Position numbers and translations under genes: made by a program. Positions 9,207 through 18,341 of a stretch of DNA of 64,000 nt are shown here, piece after piece; position 1 is the first letter of the stretch, and every line of letters starts with the position of its first letter. Source of the DNA: Dyadobacter sp. LHD-138 (GTDB lineage Bacteria > Bacteroidota > Bacteroidia > Cytophagales > Spirosomataceae); the NCBI RefSeq assembly GCF_030929615.1, contig NZ_JAVFVU010000007.1:124001-188000 (forward strand), read 5' to 3'. The notes beneath the pieces were generated by a model. That model was not told where the DNA came from. It worked only from the letters and a program-made list of their open reading frames with translations, and did no database searches.

Positions 9207-10586
9207 ATGACTATAAAAGGGATCAGAGCGAAAATTCTGAATAATGATTTCACCGGCCTATTCGGTTTGGGTACGCATAAGAATTTTGTGCACCCCAATG
9301 ATGTTGCCGTGCTCATTAGTTCTTTACCATTGGATTCTGGCTTGAGGGCCTTTGTTTCTCTTCCCGAACAGTCACAGATCATTGCTTTTGCCTATTTATC
9401 CTTTGACTGGCAAAAGGAAATCGTTTTGGGAATAAAAAGGGAAAAGGCAGCGGGGATACTAAATGCGTTACCTTCTGATGACCGGTTTAACTTTTTCTCC
9501 CGGTTAACGGCTGTTGAGCAATCTACCTTTCTGGAATACCTCTCGGATAAAGTTCGTAACGAGACACGAGACTTTATTGGTTATCCCAAAACAAGTATCG
9601 CCCGATTGGTAAATACGGATTTTGCGACAATCAAGAGGGAAATGACCATTGCAGAAGCAATTGCTTTTTTAAGGCAGAATCAGAAAGATACAGAAGCAGC
9701 CAATGTGATTTATGTGATCGATGAAAACGGTAGGCTTATTGATGATGTACCCATCAGGAGGTTAATATTAAACTCCCCGCTGAGGACGATTGAAAGCATT
9801 CTGGATGGCTTTTTCGTCAGTTTGAATATCCATGAGACCGAGGAAAATGCGATCCATAAATTCAAGGAATATGATCGCGAAGTATTGCCCATTGTAAACG
9901 ACGATAATGTTTTGCTCGGGGTACTCACCGTTGATGATGTGCTGGATATGGCGGAGGAGCAAAACACTGAAGATATTGAAAAATTCGGAGGTTTGGAAGC
10001 ATTGGATTACCCATATGTCAAAACACCTTTTTTTTCACTGATCAAAAAGCGGGCAGGTTGGTTGATCGTTCTTTTCTTTGGTGAAATGCTTACAGCGACA
10101 GCCATGGGATACTTTGATACCGAAATTTCCAAAGCAGTTGTATTGGCGTTATTTATCCCTTTGATTATTTCGAGTGGCGGCAATAGCGGTTCGCAGGCAG
10201 CCACGTTGATTATTAGGGCAATGGCCCTGAAAGAGTTGAATATCAAAGACTGGTGGTACGTCATGCGGAGAGAACTTTTTTCAGGATTTACGCTGGGTAT
10301 CCTGTTGGGATCGATTGGCTTTTTGAGAATTGTACTTTGGCAAAATTTACATTGGTTCAATTACACGGAGCACTATTTGCTTGTAGCCACAACGATATTT
10401 TTCTCACTTATCGGGATTGTGATGTGGGGAACACTTAGTGGCTCAATGATACCGATCGCCTTAAAAAAGTTTGGTTTTGATCCTGCCGCTTCATCTGCAC
10501 CTTTTGTGGCAACATTGGTTGATGTAACCGGATTGATTATTTATTTCAGTATTGCAGATATCCTGTTAAAAGGAACTTTACTTTAA
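9207..10586 (+). CDS. mgtE: MgtE-like Mg2+/divalent cation transporter
   Basis: The 459-residue protein has the MgtE layout: a helical N domain (about 20-130), two CBS domains (about 135-260, including the VLPIVNDDNVLLGVLTVDDV second CBS) and a C-terminal block of about five membrane helices (about 280-459) with the GGNSGSQAATL pore motif. MgtE proteins are Mg2+-gated channels; some relatives carry Co2+ or Ni2+. It lies 12 bp after the adaptor gene and 18 bp before the DUF190 gene, so it is embedded in the RND operon. This is an uncommon place for MgtE and suggests a divalent-cation balance function for the operon. Confidence 0.92.
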   Translation: MTIKGIRAKILNNDFTGLFGLGTHKNFVHPNDVAVLISSLPLDSGLRAFVSLPEQSQIIAFAYLSFDWQKEIVLGIKREKAAGILNALPSDDRFNFFSRLTAVEQSTFLEYLSDKVRNETRDFIGYPKTSIARLVNTDFATIKREMTIAEAIAFLRQNQKDTEAANVIYVIDENGRLIDDVPIRRLILNSPLRTIESILDGFFVSLNIHETEENAIHKFKEYDREVLPIVNDDNVLLGVLTVDDVLDMAEEQNTEDIEKFGGLEALDYPYVKTPFFSLIKKRAGWLIVLFFGEMLTATAMGYFDTEISKAVVLALFIPLIISSGGNSGSQAATLIIRAMALKELNIKDWWYVMRRELFSGFTLGILLGSIGFLRIVLWQNLHWFNYTEHYLLVATTIFFSLIGIVMWGTLSGSMIPIALKKFGFDPAASSAPFVATLVDVTGLIIYFSIADILLKGTLL

Positions 10587-10604
10587 ACATAAACGAATTG
10601 ACCT

Positions 10605-10907
10605 ATGCTACAGGCTCAAATATTTATTGGGAAAGATCAGTTTTTCCACGAACAGCCGCTCTACGAATACATGATGCAGCTGCTTATGAAAGAGCAAATC
10701 AGGGGTGCTACGGTATTCATCGGCCGGTTGGGCTATGATGAGAGCAAACATATCAACAGACCATTTGACTTGTTCAGTTTCGATGAAACGCCCATCATGA
10801 TCACCTTCATTGACGAAGAAGAAAAAGTAAAATCAGCTTTGACGGCACTGCGCAAAGAAGTTAAAAGCGGATTTATTATTACACATCAGGTAGACAAGTG
10901 GAATTAG
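10605..10907 (+). CDS. DUF190 (GlnB-like fold) protein
   Basis: This 100-residue protein matches the DUF190 family, small cytoplasmic proteins with a PII-like ferredoxin fold, through the start (AQIFIGKDQFFHEQPLYEY), the central RGATVFIGRLGY segment and the C-terminal EEEKV...LTALRKEV helix. DUF190 genes commonly sit beside ion channels or transporters, for example CrcB fluoride exporters, where a regulatory role is suspected. Here the stop codon abuts the ATG of the RND pump directly, suggesting translational coupling. A ligand-sensing regulator of MgtE or of the pump is an inference. Confidence 0.85.
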   Translation: MLQAQIFIGKDQFFHEQPLYEYMMQLLMKEQIRGATVFIGRLGYDESKHINRPFDLFSFDETPIMITFIDEEEKVKSALTALRKEVKSGFIITHQVDKWN

Positions 10908-13900
10908 ATGATTAAGAACTTGCTTTTTTTTAGTTTACGAAACAGATGGGTGGTTATTTCCATCAGTTTTGTATTGATGGGTATTGGCTACTGGTGTTTT
11001 ACCCAGCTCAAAATAGAGGCCTATCCCGATATCGCGGATACCAACGTTATTGTGATTGCCCAGTACCCCGGGCGTGCCGCCGAAGAAGTGGAACAACAGG
11101 TGACCGTTCCTATCGAACGTGCCCTGCAAAATACACCCAATGTGCTCGACCGCAGGAGCCGTACTATTTTTGGTTTGTCCGTTGTGCAGCTTACTTTTAA
11201 AGACGGAACGGATGATTATTTTGCAAGACAACAGGTTTTGGAGCGTGTTGCCGCGGCGGAACTGCCGGCCGGTGTAGCGCCTGAACTGGCTCCCCTGTCA
11301 ACGGCCGTTGGCGAAATCCTGCGTTATGTGGTAGAGGCCCCTCCCACTTTCAGCCCGACACAACTCAGAGATTTGCAGGATTGGGTCATTAAGCCCGCCT
11401 TGTTGCAAGTGCCTGGTGTTGCAGATGTTACGACATTTGGCGGCCCGTTGAAACAGTTTCATATCCTTACGTCCCCCCAGAAACTGGTCAAATACGGCCT
11501 TTCGTTGCAAAATGTAATGGATGCGGTGGATAAAAATAACCAGAATACCGGCGGAAATATCATTTCACGGGGCGGGCAAGGTTTCGCCGTACGTGGTTTG
11601 GGGGCGATCAAAACTGAACAGGACATTCAGAATATTGTGCTGAAATCGGAAAATGGTGTACCTGTATTTCTTCGTGATGTTGCGACTGTCGAGATTACCC
11701 CGCCGCCGCCAAGTGGCGTGATGGGCTATACCATCACCAAGGACAGTGTAGATGTTAGCGGTGGTGTTGAGGGCATTATTTTGCTGCGCCGCTATGAAAA
11801 TCCGAGTGAGGTATTGAAAGTTTTGAAGGAAAAAATGACTGAATTACAGGGAAGTGAGTTACCCGAAGGGGTGACTTTAAAGCCGCTCTATGACAGAAGT
11901 TTTCTGATCGATCACTCCCTGGAAACGGTCGCGCATACACTTTTTGAAGGGATTTCGATTGTCATTATTCTTTTGATTTTCTTTTTGGGAAGTATCCGAA
12001 GTGCGCTGGTGGTCGCTTTGACCATACCCTTCTCTTTGCTTTTTGCATTTATATTAATGCGTCTGACAGGTATTCCGGCGAACCTGCTTTCGCTTGGTGC
12101 GATAGATTTTGGTATCATTGTGGACGGCGCCTGTGTCATGGCCGAGCATCTGATCCGGAAGTATAGAACGGCGACGGCAGGGGAAAAACAACAGGGTATT
12201 GTCAAGATCACCTTGCTTGCTGCACAGGAAGTGGGCCGGGAGATTTTCTTCTCCGTGACCATCATCATCCTGGCTTATATGCCAATTTTACTGATGACAC
12301 GGGTAGAAGGCAAACTCTTCTCGCCCATGGCTTTAACCCTTGCTTTTGCGGTTATTGGCTCGATGTTAGCTGCGTTAACTTTTATACCAGTGTTAATTTC
12401 CTTCGCCTACAAGAAACAACTGGCAAATCCGGACAATCCAATGAAGGAGCACAAGAATTTCGTACTGGACGGTTTGACGAAAATATATGCAAAAACGACC
12501 GCGATTTTCTTGAATTATTACAAGGCTACGGTACTGGTTGGTTTTGGTGTCGTGATGGTTTTGGTGCTGTTTGGTGCAAAGCTGGGCTCCGAATTTTTAC
12601 CTACGCTGGATGAAGGATCGATCTTTTTACGCGGTAATTTCCCGGCCGGTATCACCATTCAGGAAAACGCGAGTTATGCGCCCAAAATTAGAAAGATCAT
12701 CGCCAAGTACCCGCAGATATCGTTTGTGATCACGCAGTCGGGGCGTAATGATGACGGGACTGACCCGTTTCCTGCCAACCGGAATGAAATTCTGATTGGT
12801 TTAAAAGACTATGATCTATGGAGTAAGACAATCACAAAGAAAGCGTTGGTTCAAAAAATAAAAGTCGACCTGGAAGCGCAATTGCCGTCCGTTGCTTTCT
12901 CATCAGGGCAACCGATTATTGACCAGGTGATGGAAATCGTGACGGGTAGCGCCGCCGATCTGGCTATATCGATCGTAGGAGATGATTTGGGCATGATGCG
13001 TATGAAGGCCGACAGTATTGCTAAAATTGTTAAAGCAACTGCCGGAGCAGAAAACGTGAATATTGAACAGGAAGGCCCTCAGGAACAGCTTGCTATCAAT
13101 ATCAACCGGCAAAATGCGGCACGTTTTGGAATTAATGTGGCGGACATCCAGAATATGATCGAAGCGGCAATCGGTGGTAAAACCATTTCCACTCTGTACG
13201 ATGGGACCAAGCGTTATGATATTGTTGTTCGTTTTTTACCGGAATACCGAAATTCAATGGATGCGATTAAAAATCTTCAGATCCCTTCGCTGACCGGTGC
13301 GTTAATCCCGATGAACCAGTTGGCCGATATCCATTTTATGGAAGGGCAAACGAACATTTACCGTTACGGAAGCAAAAGAATGGTAACCGTCCGGACCAAT
13401 ATCCACGGACGCGACCAGGGTGGTTTTGTAGCCGAATTGCAGAAAAAACTGGATGCAAAAATCCATGTCCCCAAAGGTTATAGTATCGTCTATGGCGGTC
13501 AGTATGAGAATCTCGAACGGGCAGGCAAGCAACTCGCTTTTACGATTCCCCTAACCATTGTGATGGTATTCCTGTTCCTGTTTATGCTGTTCAAAAATCT
13601 GTCACATACCCTGGTGACGATGAGCTGTATACTCTTTGCACTGGGCGGAGGTATCGTTGCGCTGCTCATGCGCGGCTACTACTTTAACGTTTCCGCTGGT
13701 GTGGGTTTTGTGAGTATTTTCGGGATTTCGGTCATGGCCGGCGTGTTACTTGTTTCCGCACTGAACCGGGCCGCTTCGAACACCGAAAATGATTTGAGAG
13801 GCAATGTGCTGTCAGCTTCCACCGAACAGCTTAGAGCGCTGTTATCGATCCTGGTCGTGGCGATTATTGGCCTTGTGCCAGCAGCTATTTCTTCGGGTAT

Positions 13901-14054
13901 TGGCTCGGATGTGCAAAGACCTTTGTCGACGGTAATCATCGGAGGATTAACCAGTACCTTAATTTTCGCTCCCATCCTATTGCCGCCCCTTTACCTGTGG
14001 GCAGAAAAACGCAGGAAGGTAAAAGTGGCGAAGGAGGATGATAATTTGGAATAA
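10908..14054 (+). CDS. CzcA/CusA-family heavy-metal RND efflux pump
   Basis: The 1048-residue inner-membrane pump has the RND layout of 12 membrane helices and two large periplasmic loops. In the fourth helix the acidic residues D400, D406 and E413 keep the same 6- and 7-residue spacing as D402/D408/E415 of CzcA, which assigns it to the heavy-metal proton antiporters rather than the drug pumps. The N-terminal segment (KIEAYPDIADTNV) and the SLGAIDFG motif also fit this class. A CusA-like methionine triad could not be confirmed, so the metal (Zn/Co/Cd versus Cu/Ag) is undecided. It is the last gene of the operon and is followed by a strong hairpin. Confidence 0.93.
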   Translation: MIKNLLFFSLRNRWVVISISFVLMGIGYWCFTQLKIEAYPDIADTNVIVIAQYPGRAAEEVEQQVTVPIERALQNTPNVLDRRSRTIFGLSVVQLTFKDGTDDYFARQQVLERVAAAELPAGVAPELAPLSTAVGEILRYVVEAPPTFSPTQLRDLQDWVIKPALLQVPGVADVTTFGGPLKQFHILTSPQKLVKYGLSLQNVMDAVDKNNQNTGGNIISRGGQGFAVRGLGAIKTEQDIQNIVLKSENGVPVFLRDVATVEITPPPPSGVMGYTITKDSVDVSGGVEGIILLRRYENPSEVLKVLKEKMTELQGSELPEGVTLKPLYDRSFLIDHSLETVAHTLFEGISIVIILLIFFLGSIRSALVVALTIPFSLLFAFILMRLTGIPANLLSLGAIDFGIIVDGACVMAEHLIRKYRTATAGEKQQGIVKITLLAAQEVGREIFFSVTIIILAYMPILLMTRVEGKLFSPMALTLAFAVIGSMLAALTFIPVLISFAYKKQLANPDNPMKEHKNFVLDGLTKIYAKTTAIFLNYYKATVLVGFGVVMVLVLFGAKLGSEFLPTLDEGSIFLRGNFPAGITIQENASYAPKIRKIIAKYPQISFVITQSGRNDDGTDPFPANRNEILIGLKDYDLWSKTITKKALVQKIKVDLEAQLPSVAFSSGQPIIDQVMEIVTGSAADLAISIVGDDLGMMRMKADSIAKIVKATAGAENVNIEQEGPQEQLAININRQNAARFGINVADIQNMIEAAIGGKTISTLYDGTKRYDIVVRFLPEYRNSMDAIKNLQIPSLTGALIPMNQLADIHFMEGQTNIYRYGSKRMVTVRTNIHGRDQGGFVAELQKKLDAKIHVPKGYSIVYGGQYENLERAGKQLAFTIPLTIVMVFLFLFMLFKNLSHTLVTMSCILFALGGGIVALLMRGYYFNVSAGVGFVSIFGISVMAGVLLVSALNRAASNTENDLRGNVLSASTEQLRALLSILVVAIIGLVPAAISSGIGSDVQRPLSTVIIGGLTSTLIFAPILLPPLYLWAEKRRKVKVAKEDDNLE

Positions 14055-14073
14055 ATAACCTGAATAAAACGCA

Positions 14074-14116
14074 CGATAAAAACCGCCACGATTTCGTGTG
14101 CGGTTTTTATCGTTTT
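14074..14116 (+). terminator. Intrinsic terminator after the RND operon
   Basis: Arms 14074-14086 and 14100-14112 pair perfectly over 13 bp and enclose a second 5-bp stem (14087-14091 with 14094-14098), giving one long stem with a single bulge, followed by TTTT. It lies 19 bp after the pump stop codon. Confidence 0.9.
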
Positions 14117-14455
14117 AAAGCCGGGAGGGAAATAAAGGAAGAAGATCGGAGTTTAAGAGAAGAAAGCAGAGCGCTTGAATTTCTGCCAGCTCATAAGGAA
14201 GATTTGAAGTATCAATTAGAAGAGAAAAAAGCTTTTGGAAGCGCATTATTAGATAATTTTGGTTACGCAAAATTGGTAACTTTATCTTTAATATTACAAA
14301 ACAGCTGACCGGGATAAGCTCCGGAGACAGGGACGACGTCGGAAAAAGCCGAGGCAGAATTTAAAGATGTCTTAAGTCTGCTGCTTAAAAGAGTACAGCA
14401 CATACAAAGTACTGCGAACTTCTATATGAGAATTGGCCAAAATGACAACGAATAA
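14117..14455 (+). pseudogene. Possible degraded gene upstream of the LRR gene
   Basis: No intact frame spans this stretch, but protein-like segments occur in successive frames. Frame A runs to a stop at 14306-14308. A second frame reads KIGNFIFNITKQLTG near 14262-14306. A third is open from 14318 and reads EKAEAEFKDVLSLLLKRVQ before ending at TAA 14453-14455. That stop overlaps the ATG of the LRR gene by one base, the arrangement expected of two co-translated genes. I infer the frameshifted remains of a gene whose 3' end was coupled to the LRR gene. The family is not recognised, and a chance run of open frames in AT-rich DNA is the alternative. Confidence 0.35.
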
Positions 14456-15327
14456 TGAAACACCACTTTGCAGATTTACTAGACAGGACGGGAGATTACT
14501 GGACCATGGTTTCAAACAGAGACAGATATGCCTATTTCGCTGATAATGAAATTGAAGACAAGAAATCTGTTAAAATCCTTACAATAAGTAAGGAGCATGA
14601 AAATTGGAGACAAGTTTTGGATTGTCATAATATTGAAGAACTGACTTTACACAACCCAAGTAAAGAACAAGTGCAAGCAATACAAGAATTAACGAAGCTT
14701 AAAAGGCTGAGAGTTACTTTTTTTCGTGCAAAAGACATCGATTTTATCGGTAAGTTGTATAACCTGGAAGAAATTATACTCGAGTATGTATCAGGCTTTT
14801 CTGACTTAGCACCGTTACAAAATTTAACAAAAATAAAATCTATACACTTTGAAAACCTTCGACGTGTTTCAAATTTTAATGGGCTTAAAGGCCTTACTAG
14901 TCTAAGATATTTACATATCGATGGAACGCTGGATTGGAATCAACCAATTGAAGATTTTGAGTTTTTAGAGGGACTTCCAAATCTGGAAGTTTTTTCATTA
15001 GGCTGTATAATTAATAAAACTCAGTTTCCAACATTTGTACCTATTTTAAAACTAAAACACTTGAAAAAACTTCTTATTGGAAGAGCTACATTTCAAACAA
15101 AGGATTATGCATTTTTGGAGACAGCGTTACCCAATATAGAAGGCTGTTCTTGGGAATTATTTTGGGACTATGATGATAAATTTGAATTTCTAGGAAAGCG
15201 CGCCGGATTTATTAAAAAGAATAGTCCATTTGCGAAAAGACGGTGTGACGAGTTTGAAAAACTGTATAACGAGATGAAAAAGGAATCAGAAACAGTACTT
15301 AAAGCTATTATAGATAGGAATTTTTAG
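14455..15327 (+). CDS. Leucine-rich-repeat protein, cytoplasmic, unknown function
   Basis: The 290-residue product has no signal peptide. About six irregular leucine-rich repeats (LxxLxxLxxLxL spacing) are visible from residue 58 to 205, for example ELTKLKRLRV, KLYNLEEIIL and GLKGLTSLRYL. The C-terminal part is charged and rich in aromatic residues (WELFWDYDDKFEFLGKRAG). The gene is clearly richer in A+T than both flanking operons. Its start overlaps the stop of a broken upstream frame by one base. Proteins of this size with LRR-like repeats sometimes act as immunity partners of polymorphic toxins; that role is inference only. It is closed by a hairpin at 15388-15430. Confidence 0.75.
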   Translation: MKHHFADLLDRTGDYWTMVSNRDRYAYFADNEIEDKKSVKILTISKEHENWRQVLDCHNIEELTLHNPSKEQVQAIQELTKLKRLRVTFFRAKDIDFIGKLYNLEEIILEYVSGFSDLAPLQNLTKIKSIHFENLRRVSNFNGLKGLTSLRYLHIDGTLDWNQPIEDFEFLEGLPNLEVFSLGCIINKTQFPTFVPILKLKHLKKLLIGRATFQTKDYAFLETALPNIEGCSWELFWDYDDKFEFLGKRAGFIKKNSPFAKRRCDEFEKLYNEMKKESETVLKAIIDRNF

Positions 15328-15387
15328 GCGATATAAATTAATGTAGTAAATAAATTCCTTCATAATGAACGTAATAAATTGACAAGT

Positions 15388-15430
15388 AAAACCCCCGTTT
15401 CTCTCGCGAAAGCCAAGAAACGGGAGTTTT
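15388..15430. terminator. Bidirectional terminator between convergent genes
   Basis: Arms 15388-15402 and 15416-15430 pair over 15 bp with one mismatch. The structure lies between the LRR gene on the plus strand and the TIM-barrel gene ending at 15455 on the minus strand, with T-rich sequence on the plus side and AAAA before the first arm. Confidence 0.8.
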
Positions 15431-15454
15431 GTTTTTACCACTCGAGGTGCTTTA

Positions 15455-16345
15455 TCAAGCAATATCACAAATCGTAACCCCTTGTTTTAAAGAAGCAATA
15501 TCGTCTTTGCGGCTTGGGATAAACTCCTGGGCGACAAAACCTTTGAATCCGGTATCGACGATGGCCTTCATGATCGCCGGATAATACAATTCCTGCGTTT
15601 CATCAATTTCATTTCTTCCGGGAACGCCGCCCGTGTGGTAATGACCGATGTATTTATGATATTTTTTGATGGTCGCGATCACGTCGCCTTCCATAATTTG
15701 CATATGGTAAATATCATAAAGCAGCTTGAATTTTTCTGAACCGATCATTTCGCAAAGTCCTGCACCCCATGCCGTATGGTCGCACATATAGTCTTTGTGG
15801 TTGACCTTGCTGTTTAGCAATTCCATGATCAGGGTTACATTATACTTCTCTGCTGAAGGCATCAGACGTTTCAGTCCTTCGGCGCAGTTGCGCATGCCGT
15901 CGATATCAGACATGCCGCGACGGTTCCCTGAAAAACAGATGACCGTGGTATAACCCGCCGCCTGAAGTTTCGGGAAAAGTTCTTCGTAGCTTTTTACCAA
16001 AGCATCGTGATTGGCCGGATCGTTAAATCCTTTTTCTATGCCCATACCCGCACCATTGGGCAGCGCACAGGTTAAGCCGTATTTTTTTAGAATGGGCCAT
16101 TCATCAGGTCCGAGCAGTTCGATTGACTTTAAACCTATCTTCTGACATTCCTGTGCAAAAGTTTCCAGTGGAATTTTTGAATAACACCATTTGCAAACCG
16201 AATGGTTGATTTTTCCTTTAAGCTCCGGGCCTAGCGCCTTATCGGAGGCTGCAAAAATATCGGTAACGGTCAGTGGTAAAGCGGAAAGCCCCGCTCCTGC
16301 TGCCATTTTTTTCAGTATGGTACGCCTGTTTGTAGTTGTTTTCAT
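15455..16345 (-). CDS. Tat-exported TIM-barrel sugar isomerase/epimerase-like protein, copy B
   Basis: This 296-residue protein belongs to the xylose-isomerase-like TIM-barrel superfamily, closest in style to hydroxypyruvate isomerase (COG3622). A twin-arginine signal (NRRTILKK then a hydrophobic stretch, cleavage near residue 32) indicates export after folding. Likely divalent-metal ligands are the Glu of MELLNSK, the Asp of LLYDIYHMQ, the His of GHYHTGG and the Glu near AQEF. It is the last gene of an operon with a close paralogue 19 bp upstream and a ThuA-like gene. The substrate is unknown; isomerisation or epimerisation of a keto-sugar is a family-based guess. The ATG at 16345 starts the Tat signal. 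Confidence 0.85.
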   Translation of the reverse strand: MKTTTNRRTILKKMAAGAGLSALPLTVTDIFAASDKALGPELKGKINHSVCKWCYSKIPLETFAQECQKIGLKSIELLGPDEWPILKKYGLTCALPNGAGMGIEKGFNDPANHDALVKSYEELFPKLQAAGYTTVICFSGNRRGMSDIDGMRNCAEGLKRLMPSAEKYNVTLIMELLNSKVNHKDYMCDHTAWGAGLCEMIGSEKFKLLYDIYHMQIMEGDVIATIKKYHKYIGHYHTGGVPGRNEIDETQELYYPAIMKAIVDTGFKGFVAQEFIPSRKDDIASLKQGVTICDIA

Positions 16346-16364
16346 GTTCGGTGAGCGTCTAGAT

Positions 16365-17261
16365 TTAAGCTATATCACAAATGGTAACTCCCTGTTTCAG
16401 AGACGCAATATCATCCTTGCGGCTTGGTACAAATTCCTGCCCAACAAAACCCTTGTAACCGGTTTCTGCAATGGCTTTCATAATGGCAGGATAGTACAAT
16501 TCCTGCGTTTCATCAATTTCATTTCTACCCGGCACACCGCCTGTGTGGTAATGCGCAATGTACTTATGATACTTTTTGATGGTGGCGATCACGTCACCTT
16601 CCATGATCTGCATGTGGTAAATATCATAAAGCAATTTGAACTTATCCGATCCAACCATCTCGCAAAGTCCTGCGCCCCATTCCGTGCGATCACACATATA
16701 ATCCTTGTGATTCACCTTGCTGTTCAGCAATTCCATCACCAGCGTAACATTGTGTTTTTCGGCTAGCGGCATCAGTTTACGGAGTGCTACGGCACAATTC
16801 ATCATGCCATCCACATCACTCATACCGCGACGGTTTCCCGAAAAACAGATAATCTGAGTATAACCCGCAGCCTGTACTCTGGGAATGATATCGGTAAAAC
16901 CTTTGATCAGTTCTTCGTGGTTTTTAGGGTCATTAAACCCTTTATCCAAACTTCTCGTCAGGCCTTCGCCCCAGGGAAGCGCGCAGGTCAGGCCATGTTG
17001 TTTTAATATGGGCCATTCTTCGGGTCCGCAAAGTTCTATGGAGGTAAGTCCAATTTTCTTGGCTTCCAGCGCAAGCGTTTCCAATGGAATTTTGCTATAA
17101 CACCAGCGGCAAACCGAGTGATTGATTTTGCCATTCAGTTTCGTACCCAGGGCTTTTTCGGAGGCGGCCATGACGTTGGTCATGGATAGTGGCAAACTCA
17201 ATGCGCCCGCTCCGGCAACAATATTTTTCAACGCGGTACGTCTGTTGGATGTACTTTTCAT
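16365..17261 (-). CDS. Tat-exported TIM-barrel sugar isomerase/epimerase-like protein, copy A
   Basis: This 298-residue paralogue of the next gene clearly arose by tandem duplication: the two align over the whole length with only small indels, and the last 69 residues are nearly identical. It has its own Tat signal (NRRTALKN) and the same presumed metal-binding Glu, Asp, His and Glu positions. Differences are concentrated in the signal peptide and around residues 95-130. This copy carries two extra residues (TRS in the LTRSLDKGF segment). It lies 39 bp after the ThuA-like gene. Subfunctionalisation or heterodimer formation is possible but not shown by sequence. Confidence 0.85.
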   Translation of the reverse strand: MKSTSNRRTALKNIVAGAGALSLPLSMTNVMAASEKALGTKLNGKINHSVCRWCYSKIPLETLALEAKKIGLTSIELCGPEEWPILKQHGLTCALPWGEGLTRSLDKGFNDPKNHEELIKGFTDIIPRVQAAGYTQIICFSGNRRGMSDVDGMMNCAVALRKLMPLAEKHNVTLVMELLNSKVNHKDYMCDRTEWGAGLCEMVGSDKFKLLYDIYHMQIMEGDVIATIKKYHKYIAHYHTGGVPGRNEIDETQELYYPAIMKAIAETGYKGFVGQEFVPSRKDDIASLKQGVTICDIA

Positions 17262-17300
17262 CTAACGGGTTATAAGTTATGGTTAATCTGGTAATTCAAT

Positions 17301-18209
17301 TTAAGGTCGTGCGCTTCCTTTTGTTACCGTCGGGAAGTCGGCTGGCACGGCTTGTGTCACTTTTCCGCTTGCTACCCATTCCGTTCCTCTTTGCAATGTG
17401 GTGATGAATCCCACGCATTTCTGCGAGTAGTTTTCGTGTCCCAGTGTCGTATGGAAAATTCTCCCTTTACCATATTGCAAGGTCATCAACATCGGTTCGA
17501 TACGTCCTGAACCTTTTTGCTCCACCGGGCTGTAAGCGGTCGCCAAAACATTCACATTTTCTGCCGGTCCTCTCAATCGGTCATATAGTTCATCTTTCTG
17601 ATGCAACCATGCCGTCGGTAAACCTTTCATGATCGGATGCTTTACGTCTCTGGTTGTGACGACAAACTCATGCTGGTGACCATGACTTCCACCCACACCT
17701 TTTGCCGTATCTTTGACCATTTTCCCTTTGGCTTCATCAAAATACAAGTAAGGGCCTGATTTTTCATTTCGTCCTTCCCAGCCGCCAAGACCGATCATCT
17801 TATTGTAAGCAAGCCATTTAGGGAATGCATTATCGGCCGCATGGACAATAACCAATCCGCCTCCGTTTTTTACGAATTTTTCAAATGCCGTGTTGGTTGC
17901 TTCGGGCCAGGCGTCTCCGTTATAATTTGATAGCACCACATCGTACCCGGAGAAATCAGGTTTAAAGCTGTCCATGTTTTCTCCTTTCTTTGGCGTGGTT
18001 ATGACATCCGCAGTGAAAAGACCTGTTTCTTCCAGAAATTTCTTCATCATGACCGTACCGTCAGCCATATTTCTGTGGTTATTCTGACCATCAATGATCA
18101 GTACTTTGTATATCTTTTTAGCAAAAGGTGTTTCAGCCTTTGCTTCGGTCAAGACTAAACCGATGATCACCAGCCAGAAAAACAGGTGTAATACTTTCAA
18201 TCGTTTCAT
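17301..18209 (-). CDS. Secreted ThuA-like protein (glutamine-amidotransferase-like fold)
   Basis: The 302-residue product matches the ThuA family: [12 protein letters not shown] at the first strand, a central [14 protein letters not shown] segment, and the C-terminal [13 protein letters not shown] motif. ThuA is named after a trehalose/maltitol utilization gene of Sinorhizobium; such proteins often travel with periplasmic sugar oxidoreductases. The ATG at 18209 is chosen because it begins a Sec signal peptide ([20 protein letters not shown], cut after AKA); the longer frame from 18248 would precede it with 13 residues and run into a terminator stem. It starts a three-gene unit with the two TIM-barrel genes. 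Confidence 0.88.
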   Translation of the reverse strand: MKRLKVLHLFFWLVIIGLVLTEAKAETPFAKKIYKVLIIDGQNNHRNMADGTVMMKKFLEETGLFTADVITTPKKGENMDSFKPDFSGYDVVLSNYNGDAWPEATNTAFEKFVKNGGGLVIVHAADNAFPKWLAYNKMIGLGGWEGRNEKSGPYLYFDEAKGKMVKDTAKGVGGSHGHQHEFVVTTRDVKHPIMKGLPTAWLHQKDELYDRLRGPAENVNVLATAYSPVEQKGSGRIEPMLMTLQYGKGRIFHTTLGHENYSQKCVGFITTLQRGTEWVASGKVTQAVPADFPTVTKGSARP

Positions 18210-18231
18210 GATTAATTTATTCAATTGGCGT

Positions 18232-18302
18232 AAAAAAAGTGGTGTCACGGGCGACGAAATTTGCTTCTTTCAAAAGCCAAACGCCGATCCTGTGACACCA
18301 CT
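18232..18302 (-). terminator. Terminator between the heme-protein gene and the ThuA gene
   Basis: Arms 18292-18302 and 18238-18248 form an 11-bp perfect stem with a structured 43-nt loop. Reading on the minus strand, the stem is followed directly by seven T residues (18231-18238 region). It should end the transcript of the gene stopping at 18342, so the ThuA-TIM unit needs its own promoter or read-through. Confidence 0.7.
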
Positions 18303-18341
18303 ACTTAAGCTTAAATTATTTTATTCTACTCAAAAAATAAC

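Noticed and set aside
14096..14308. 70-codon frame starting with GTG inside the RND terminator
   Set aside because: Its start lies in the terminator stem, so it is not translated as such; it is only used as part of the possible remnant.
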